A program made the position numbers and the translations under genes. Shown in pieces: positions 1 to 5,154 of a stretch of 5,154 nucleotides of DNA. Source of the DNA: Halieaceae bacterium (GTDB lineage Bacteria > Pseudomonadota > Gammaproteobacteria > Pseudomonadales > Halieaceae); NCBI GenBank assembly GCA_009886815.1, contig QXYP01000337.1:1-5154 (forward strand), given 5' to 3'. The notes below the pieces were generated by a model that did no database searches, was not told where the DNA came from, and was given only the letters and a program-made list of their open reading frames with translations. The number at the start of each line of letters is the position of its first letter. Positions within the stretch are counted from its first letter, which is position 1.

Positions 1-1412
1 TCAGTGTTAAGCCCTTAAGTGAAGACGAGAAAAAGGCCCGCCTCAACGAGTTTACCTATGTCGGCGAACGTATCTCGCTCAACTTTCAGGACATTGAGGT
101 GCGCGCTGTTTTACAGCTGATCGCTGATTTTACCGATCTCAACCTTGTGGCCTCCGATACGGTCAGTGGCAACATCACCCTGAGATTACAAAATGTCCCC
201 TGGGATCAGGCGCTTGAACTGGTCCTGAGAACCAAGGGTTTGGACAGCCGACGCATCGGTAACGTTTTGATGGTTGCCCCTGCGGTAGAGATTGCGGAAC
301 GCGAACGACAGGAAATCGAATCGAATAAGCAGATTTCCGAACTGGCGCCTCTGCAATCGGAGTTCATTCGCATTCGTTATGCTAAAGCCTCTGAGGTGGT
401 TAATCTTTTTGAGGCGGGCTCTGAGGAGGGCGGTTCATTGGTATCCGATCGAGGTTCGGTGGTTGTTGACGAACGTACCAACTCGATCATTGTGACCGAC
501 ACGGCGACGAAATTGGCTGAAATTCGTGACCTTATTGAACGTGTCGATGTGCCCATACGTCAGGTCATGATTGAAGCCCGTATTGTTATTGCATCAACCA
601 ATCTCGATGAAGAGCTGGGGATTGAGTGGGGTGGTGGTTACATCGGTAATGACAACGGCAACATCTACTCTGTCTCCGGTAGTAGGGAGCAGGTGGTCAG
701 TTTTAACGAAGATACGGTGGCCGGGGTAACTCCTACTCTCACCTACCCTGTTCAAGGGGGTCAGCAGGGTCAGCAGGGCGGCGGCGGAGACGGTCAGCAA
801 CAGCAGCAGGGGCTTGGGGCGGCGTTGGTCGATTTAGGGGTTTCACAGGCAACCAGTGGTTTTGCTGTGGGTTTCACATCTAACGATCTGTTTTTGACCG
901 CCGAGCTTTCAGCTTTGGAATCTTCGGGCCAAGGAGAGGTTGTTAGTCAGCCAAAAATTATTACCGGTGATAAACAATTGGCGACGATTAAATCGGGTAG
1001 TGAAATTCCCTATCAGGAGGGAGCCGCATCGGGTGCAACAACCGTTTCATTTAAAGAAGCTGTTCTAAAGCTGGAGGTTACCCCTAACATAACCCCGGAC
1101 GATCGCATTCTGCTGGATTTGGTGGTTAACCAAGACTCGTTAGGTGATTTGGTGCCCAGTGGTACCGGAGGTTTAATTCCCACGATTAACACCACGCAGC
1201 TAACGACCCAGGTGTTAGTAGGTAACGGTGAAACCGTGGTCTTAGGTGGAGTGTTTCAAAATGAAGAGATTACCCAAGTTCGAAAAGTCCCCTTTCTGGG
1301 TGACATTCCCTACCTGGGTACGCTTTTCAAGAACACTGCAAACAAGACGAGCAAAACAGAGACGCTAATTTTTATTACGCCGCGGATTCTTTCCGAGGCC
1401 CTTCTCGACTGA
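1..1412 (+). CDS. pilQ: Type IV pilus secretin PilQ, C-terminal part (5' end outside window)
   Basis: PilQ is the outer-membrane secretin: a multimeric gated channel through which the type IV pilus fibre leaves the cell. The reading frame is open from base 3 with no upstream stop, giving 469 visible residues, so the signal peptide and N-terminal AMIN domains lie outside the window. The GTG at 99 is an internal valine codon, not the start. Visible order: an STN-type domain (about residues 24-92, with '[18 protein letters not shown]'), a secretin N1 domain (about 120-185), then the secretin barrel domain (about 190-466). The barrel contains 'VSQPKIITG' and the secretin signature '[15 protein letters not shown]' near residue 429, and ends in '[10 protein letters not shown]'. 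A 20-residue Gln/Gly tract interrupts the secretin region. The pilus-specific call rests on the sequence together with aroK-aroB downstream, the usual place for pilMNOPQ; a type II secretion GspD would not normally sit here. The gene is intact to its TGA stop. Confidence 0.95.
   Translation, partial: SVKPLSEDEKKARLNEFTYVGERISLNFQDIEVRAVLQLIADFTDLNLVASDTVSGNITLRLQNVPWDQALELVLRTKGLDSRRIGNVLMVAPAVEIAERERQEIESNKQISELAPLQSEFIRIRYAKASEVVNLFEAGSEEGGSLVSDRGSVVVDERTNSIIVTDTATKLAEIRDLIERVDVPIRQVMIEARIVIASTNLDEELGIEWGGGYIGNDNGNIYSVSGSREQVVSFNEDTVAGVTPTLTYPVQGGQQGQQGGGGDGQQQQQGLGAALVDLGVSQATSGFAVGFTSNDLFLTAELSALESSGQGEVVSQPKIITGDKQLATIKSGSEIPYQEGAASGATTVSFKEAVLKLEVTPNITPDDRILLDLVVNQDSLGDLVPSGTGGLIPTINTTQLTTQVLVGNGETVVLGGVFQNEEITQVRKVPFLGDIPYLGTLFKNTANKTSKTETLIFITPRILSEALLD
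753..812 (+). repeat. Gln/Gly-rich low-complexity tract inside pilQ with short direct repeats
   Basis: Twenty codons encode only Gln, Gly and one Asp. At DNA level the unit ggtcagcag occurs twice in tandem (759-767 and 768-776), with a near copy ggtcagcaa at 792-800 followed by a cag run. The tract lies between the start of the secretin domain and the conserved 'VSQPKIITG' region, so it is probably a flexible surface or periplasmic loop. Short in-frame tandem units like these can change length by replication slippage without breaking the frame; that is inference. Confidence 0.8.
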
Positions 1413-1416
1413 TTTT

Positions 1417-1953
1417 GTGACCTCCTCTGCCCGAGTCTTTTTAGTGGGCCCCATGGGGGCTGGAAAATCTACGGTAGGGCGTGCTTTGGCTCAAATGCTC
1501 GGGCTTGAGTTCGTTGATTCCGACGCTGAAATCGAACAAAGAACTGGCGCGGATATACCCTGGATATTTGAAATTGAGGGTGAATCGGGTTTTCGTGACC
1601 GTGAAGCCAAGGTGTTAGCCGATATTTCATCTCGGGATGGCATTGTGATGGCCACTGGAGGCGGTGCTATTGTGAGGGATGAAAACCGTCGTACTCTCAG
1701 TGAGCGTGGCTTTGTGGTGTATTTGGAGGCCACTTTGCGCGAGCAGGTTCGGCGTACCAGTAAAGACCAAAAGCGGCCGTTACTCGCTGGGCAGGACCGG
1801 CGTCGCGTGCTGACCGACTTAATGGCCATTAGAGAGCCGTTATACCAAGAAATAGCAGATCTCAGACTGCCAACGGCCAAACGTAATGCTAGGCAGTTAG
1901 CCGAGCAAATTGTTGCTGCCTTGAGTGGGGCGACATCAGTTTCAGGCACCTGA
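1417..1953 (+). CDS. aroK: Shikimate kinase I (EC 2.7.1.71)
   Basis: AroK phosphorylates shikimate with ATP to give shikimate 3-phosphate, the fifth step of the cytosolic shikimate pathway. The 178-residue product is the normal family length, a single P-loop kinase domain. Visible motifs: Walker A 'GPMGAGKST' (residues 11-19); 'VDSDAEIE' with D34 and D36, the usual Mg2+ and shikimate contacts; R60 in 'GFRDRE'; the 'GGG' shikimate-binding loop at 81-83; the LID arginine R120 in 'KRPLL'; and R139 in 'IREPLY'. All expected catalytic residues are present. The start is GTG: it is the first start codon after an in-frame stop at 1366-1368 and places the first beta strand (ARVFLVG) correctly. It lies 4 bases after the pilQ stop with no strong Shine-Dalgarno, so translation is probably coupled to pilQ. 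Paralogue AroL is less likely given the pilQ-aroK-aroB context. Confidence 0.96.
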   Translation: MTSSARVFLVGPMGAGKSTVGRALAQMLGLEFVDSDAEIEQRTGADIPWIFEIEGESGFRDREAKVLADISSRDGIVMATGGGAIVRDENRRTLSERGFVVYLEATLREQVRRTSKDQKRPLLAGQDRRRVLTDLMAIREPLYQEIADLRLPTAKRNARQLAEQIVAALSGATSVSGT

Positions 1954-2027
1954 GGCGCTCAAGCCGTAAAGAGGCCCAGCGACTAACTTTTTTATTTTCA
2001 TGCAGGTATTTCACGAGTCACACGATT

Positions 2028-3122
2028 ATGTCTAACCCTATCTACAGTCTTCAGGTCGAACTGCCCCTTGCCGGTGATCGCAGTTACCCGATTGTTATTG
2101 GTCATGGTTTACTCGACGATGGCGAGCGCTTCACTGAGTTGTTAGGTGATTCTCCGGTCGTGTTGGTGAGTAACGACACGGTGGCGCCGTTGTATCTTTC
2201 GCGCGTGCGCGGAGCCTTGGGTAAAGGGCGCAAGGTGACAGAGGTGATTCTGCCCGATGGTGAAGACCAGAAACAGCTAATCAGCGCGGACAAAATTTGG
2301 CAGCACGCACTCAAAGACCATCATGAGCGGCGCAGTGTTTTTATCGCTCTTGGGGGAGGCGTTATCGGCGATTTAACCGGATATAGCGCGGCTTGTTTTT
2401 TGCGCGGGGTTGATTTCATTCAGCTTCCGACGACCTTGCTGGCTCAGGTTGACTCATCGGTGGGAGGCAAGACCGGCGTGAATCACCCGCTGGGCAAAAA
2501 TATGATTGGCGCCTTTCACCAGCCTAGGGCTGTTTTGATTGATCTAGACTCCTTGCAGACGCTCCCCGATCGCGAGTTTGCAGCGGGTCTTGCCGAAGTT
2601 ATTAAGTATGGCTGTATTTGGGATCCCGGATTTTTTAATTGGCTGATCGATCAGCGTGAGGCATTGCGCGATCGAAGCCATGGGGTCTTGGCCGAAGCTA
2701 TCCAGCGAAGTTGCGCAATAAAGGCCGACGTTGTCGCTCAGGATGAGCGTGAAGGGGGGCTGCGCGCCATCCTGAACTTTGGGCATACCTTTGCCCATGC
2801 CATCGAGCAAGTGATGGGTTACGGTGTGTGGCTGCATGGCGAAGCGGTTGCCTGCGGTATGGTTATGGCCGCCAAGATCTCTGCCGCTAGGGGCCATATA
2901 TCTAACGATACGGCTGCTCAGCTGGCACAATTTTTGGTGAGTTTCGACCTGCCTGTAAAGCCACCATCAGAAATGTCTGCCGCCGTGTTTCTCAATGCTA
3001 TGGCTGGAGATAAAAAGGTCGTACGGGGTAAAATACGCTATGTATTACTCGAGAGCCTAGGTAGTGCTTGTCTGGTTGATGACGTGACTATCGAGGAAAT
3101 CGCCCAAGCTATGGCGGAATGA
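2028..3122 (+). CDS. aroB: 3-dehydroquinate synthase (EC 4.2.3.4)
   Basis: AroB converts DAHP to 3-dehydroquinate, the second shikimate-pathway step, using NAD+ and a divalent metal in the cytosol. The 364 residues match the family length. The N-terminal part carries the NAD-binding 'GGGVIGDLTGY' (109-119), followed by 'RGVDFIQLPTTLLAQVDSSV' (126-145), then 'GGKTGVNHPLGKNMIGAFHQP' split across 146-166 with D142, K148 and K158. The metal ligands are visible as E190 ('GLAEVIKYG', with K193), H253 ('NFGHTFAHA') and H270 ('WLHGEAVACGM'). The C-terminal 'GDKK...GKIRYVLL' is also typical. ATG 2028 is the first start in its frame for at least 45 bases upstream and gives a normal N terminus (SLQVELPLAGDRSYPIVIG). 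A weak GAG (2015-2017) lies 10 bases before it. The 74-base gap after aroK shows no convincing promoter or terminator, so cotranscription with aroK is likely. Confidence 0.97.
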   Translation: MSNPIYSLQVELPLAGDRSYPIVIGHGLLDDGERFTELLGDSPVVLVSNDTVAPLYLSRVRGALGKGRKVTEVILPDGEDQKQLISADKIWQHALKDHHERRSVFIALGGGVIGDLTGYSAACFLRGVDFIQLPTTLLAQVDSSVGGKTGVNHPLGKNMIGAFHQPRAVLIDLDSLQTLPDREFAAGLAEVIKYGCIWDPGFFNWLIDQREALRDRSHGVLAEAIQRSCAIKADVVAQDEREGGLRAILNFGHTFAHAIEQVMGYGVWLHGEAVACGMVMAAKISAARGHISNDTAAQLAQFLVSFDLPVKPPSEMSAAVFLNAMAGDKKVVRGKIRYVLLESLGSACLVDDVTIEEIAQAMAE

Positions 3123-3137
3123 CCCTCAAGATCATAA

Positions 3138-3166
3138 TTGTTCCGTTGATCCTAGATGTGTAAAAT
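3138..3166 (+). promoter_or_regulatory. Candidate sigma70-type promoter for gltB
   Basis: In the aroB-gltB spacer, TTGTTC (3138-3143, 3 of 6 to the -35 consensus) is separated by exactly 17 bases from TAAAAT (3161-3166, 5 of 6 to the -10 consensus). Transcription would begin near 3173, leaving a leader of roughly 70 bases. No clear rho-independent terminator for aroB was found in the spacer, so readthrough into gltB remains possible. Hexamer matches of this quality occur by chance, so this rests on spacing and position. Confidence 0.4.
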
Positions 3167-3244
3167 ACCCGGCCTTTTGCCTTGACCCTGACGGGCGGGC
3201 TTGTTTTCGGTTTACAGTGCCGATCCATTTGAGTGTGAGTGTTT

Positions 3245-5154
3245 ATGACCCCTAATGATATTGCGGGTGTCGCGTCAGTCTCGACCGACCTGCAGGGCCT
3301 CTACCGCCCTGAGGAATTCCGGGACAACTGTGGATTTGGTCTGATCGCCCATATTAAAGGTCAGCCCAGCCACCGTTTGTTAGAGACGGCTATCGAGTCG
3401 TTAACCTGTATGACCCATCGCGGTGGCATTGCTGCGGACGGGAAAACAGGTGATGGCTGTGGCTTGCTTTTGCAGATGCCAGACAGCTTTATGCGCGCTG
3501 AAGCGCAGGCACATTTTGCCAAGGACCTAGGCCGGCACTACGCTGTTGGCATGATTTTCATGGGTGCTGAGGCCGCGGCGCAAAGTGCTTCTAAGACGGC
3601 GCTTGAGAGTGCCTTAGCGGCTAATGAGCTTGACGTTATAGGTTGGCGTGAGGTGCCTCTGAATCCAGAGGTGTGTGGTGAAATTGCCCTCGATCAGCTG
3701 CCACATATCGAACAGGTTTTTATCGACGCAGAAAAGCTTGATCACGCCCAGGTCACCGCGAAGTTATTTATGGCAAGGCGCCAGGCCGAAATTGCTATGG
3801 CCGACGATTCTGATTTTTATATTTGCAGTCTCTCTGATCAGGTGGTGTCTTACAAAGGGTTGGTAATGCCCGCGGATCTGGCGCGCTTTTACCCAGATCT
3901 CAACGACGAACGGCTGGAGACGGCCATTTGCGTTTTTCACCAGCGCTTTTCCACAAATACGTTGCCTCGCTGGCCCCTGGCACAACCCTTCAGAATGTTG
4001 GCCCATAACGGCGAGATCAACACGATAGAAGGAAACCGCAGCTGGTCTCGTGCTAGAACCTCTAAGCTAGCCTCTCCTTTGCTACCCGAACTCCAAAGCG
4101 TTGTTCCTCTGGTTAACACCGCGGGCTCTGACTCTTCCAGTCTAGATAATATGCTGGAGTTATTGACGACAGGGGGCGTTGAACTGCCCCGTGCATTGCG
4201 CATGTTGATTCCACCGGCATGGCAAAATATTGAAGGAATGGACCCAGACCTCAAGGCCTTCTATCAGTATCAAGCCATGCATATGGAGCCCTGGGATGGC
4301 CCAGCGGGAATCGTACTCACTGACGGACGCTATGCCTGCTGTTTGCTGGATCGTAACGGATTGAGGCCGGCGCGCTGGGTGACAACGACCGACGGGTTTA
4401 TAACGCTGGCATCTGAAATTGGGACGCACGGGTATTCAACGGCCGATGTGATCGCCAAGGGGCGGGTTGGTCCGGGGCAGATGCTGGTTGTGGATACACA
4501 AGAAGGGAAGGTTCTGCACACCGACGACATCGACAATATGTTGAAGTCTCGCCACCCCTATAAGCGGTGGCTGCGAGACAATGCGCGCTATATTGAGGGG
4601 AGTTTTGACGGCGAATCTGCACCGGGTATTTCGGCTGCTGAATTAGACACCTACCAGAAAATGTTTCAGGTGAGTTTTGAAGAGCGTGATCAGGTACTTA
4701 GGCCTCTGGCAGAGTCGGGCAACGAAGCTGTGGGCTCCATGGGGGACGATACGCCGCTGGCGGTGCTGTCGGCTCGGGACCGATCTCTCTATGACTACTT
4801 CAGACAAAAATTTGCGCAAGTGACCAACCCTCCCATCGACCCACTGCGTGAATCGATCGTGATGTCACTTGAGGTCGATTTGGGCGGTGAGGGCAATATA
4901 TTCGCCGAAGTTGAAGACCATGCGTACCGGGTGAGTCTGACGTCACCCGTTTTGTCCCAGGGTAAATTCAACACCTTGCTCAATATGGAGGACGAAAAAC
5001 TTAAGATCGCTGATATAGACGCCACCTACGACCCTGAAAATGGCAACTTACGCTCTGCTGTTGAGGGGCTATGCCTGACGGCTGAGATGGCGGTTCGCAA
5101 TGGCGCGACCTTACTGATTTTGTCAGATCGCCAGCTGGGCGAGAATCGGCTTCC
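3245..5154 (+). CDS. gltB: Glutamate synthase (NADPH) large subunit, N-terminal part (3' end outside window)
   Basis: GltB is the large (alpha) subunit of glutamate synthase. With GltD it converts glutamine and 2-oxoglutarate to two glutamates in the cytosol. The frame is open to the window edge, giving 636 codons of a protein usually near 1,480-1,500 residues. The class II glutaminase domain begins at Cys29 in '[14 protein letters not shown]'; family knowledge says a propeptide is removed so this Cys becomes the N-terminal nucleophile, here implying a 28-residue propeptide. R59 ('THRGG'), N255-G256 ('[15 protein letters not shown]') and D296 ('[11 protein letters not shown]') match the conserved active-site set. 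The central domain begins around residue 500, with '[14 protein letters not shown]' near 523-537. The FMN and Fe-S regions lie beyond the edge. ATG 3245 is chosen, with GAG at 3237-3239 as a weak ribosome site. An alternative GTG at 3239 would add two residues; an in-frame stop at 3236-3238 rules out anything further upstream. gltD is expected downstream but not seen. Confidence 0.96.
   Translation, partial: MTPNDIAGVASVSTDLQGLYRPEEFRDNCGFGLIAHIKGQPSHRLLETAIESLTCMTHRGGIAADGKTGDGCGLLLQMPDSFMRAEAQAHFAKDLGRHYAVGMIFMGAEAAAQSASKTALESALAANELDVIGWREVPLNPEVCGEIALDQLPHIEQVFIDAEKLDHAQVTAKLFMARRQAEIAMADDSDFYICSLSDQVVSYKGLVMPADLARFYPDLNDERLETAICVFHQRFSTNTLPRWPLAQPFRMLAHNGEINTIEGNRSWSRARTSKLASPLLPELQSVVPLVNTAGSDSSSLDNMLELLTTGGVELPRALRMLIPPAWQNIEGMDPDLKAFYQYQAMHMEPWDGPAGIVLTDGRYACCLLDRNGLRPARWVTTTDGFITLASEIGTHGYSTADVIAKGRVGPGQMLVVDTQEGKVLHTDDIDNMLKSRHPYKRWLRDNARYIEGSFDGESAPGISAAELDTYQKMFQVSFEERDQVLRPLAESGNEAVGSMGDDTPLAVLSARDRSLYDYFRQKFAQVTNPPIDPLRESIVMSLEVDLGGEGNIFAEVEDHAYRVSLTSPVLSQGKFNTLLNMEDEKLKIADIDATYDPENGNLRSAVEGLCLTAEMAVRNGATLLILSDRQLGENRL

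Noticed and set aside
1491..1949. A 152-codon minus-strand open frame lying inside aroK.
   Set aside because: It is fully antisense to a gene with all its catalytic motifs intact, and its translation resembles no known family; it is a shadow of aroK codon use.
1951..2000. The aroK-aroB gap with a T-rich run (1988-1998), considered as a terminator or promoter.
   Set aside because: The only inverted repeats are four-base stems (tgag/ctca at 1951-1961), not next to the T run, and no -35/-10 pair with proper spacing was found.
2000..2035. An 11-codon open frame (MQVFHESHDYV) whose stop overlaps the first bases of aroB, which could look like a leader peptide.
   Set aside because: It has no ribosome binding site upstream, only one Phe and one Tyr, and no paired terminator-type hairpins around it, so chance is the simpler explanation.
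2544..2930. A 128-codon minus-strand open frame inside aroB.
   Set aside because: It is antisense to the conserved metal-binding region of aroB and shows no recognisable domain.
3168..3207. A G/C-rich stretch ending in a T-rich run (cttgtttt), considered as a terminator for aroB.
   Set aside because: The possible stem pairs only about three or four bases (ccc/ggg or cccg/cggg), too weak for a rho-independent terminator.
3675..4622. Several overlapping open frames of 60-105 codons, one plus-strand out of frame and the others minus-strand, across this region.
   Set aside because: The region is covered by the uninterrupted gltB frame with conserved glutaminase motifs; the others overlap each other and have no recognisable family features.

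Overview
The window is a stretch of gammaproteobacterial core chromosome. It holds four consecutive plus-strand genes: the 3' part of pilQ (type IV pilus secretin), complete aroK (shikimate kinase), complete aroB (3-dehydroquinate synthase), and the 5' part of gltB (glutamate synthase large subunit). The order pil...Q-aroK-aroB-(damX-like)-gltB-gltD is familiar from Pseudomonas and related gammaproteobacteria. The moderate base composition and protein sequences would suit a free-living, possibly marine, gammaproteobacterium, but genus cannot be called from sequence alone.

Layout: pilQ enters from the left edge already open and stops at 1412. aroK starts with GTG only 4 bases later and ends at 1953. 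A 74-base gap precedes aroB (2028-3122). A 122-base spacer carrying a plausible sigma70-type promoter precedes gltB, whose ATG is at 3245 and which runs off the right edge with no stop or frameshift. No RNA genes, mobile elements, CRISPR arrays or stretches over 300 bases without a gene were seen.

Function: PilQ forms the outer-membrane pore for type IV pili. AroB (step 2) and AroK (step 5) act in the shikimate pathway towards chorismate and aromatic amino acids. GltB, with GltD, makes glutamate from glutamine and 2-oxoglutarate. The pilQ-aroK-aroB block looks like one transcription unit, and gltB probably has its own promoter.

I see no new biological system here. The points worth a second look are modest: no damX-like SPOR gene between aroB and gltB, a Gln/Gly-rich repeat tract inside the PilQ secretin region, and the candidate gltB promoter.
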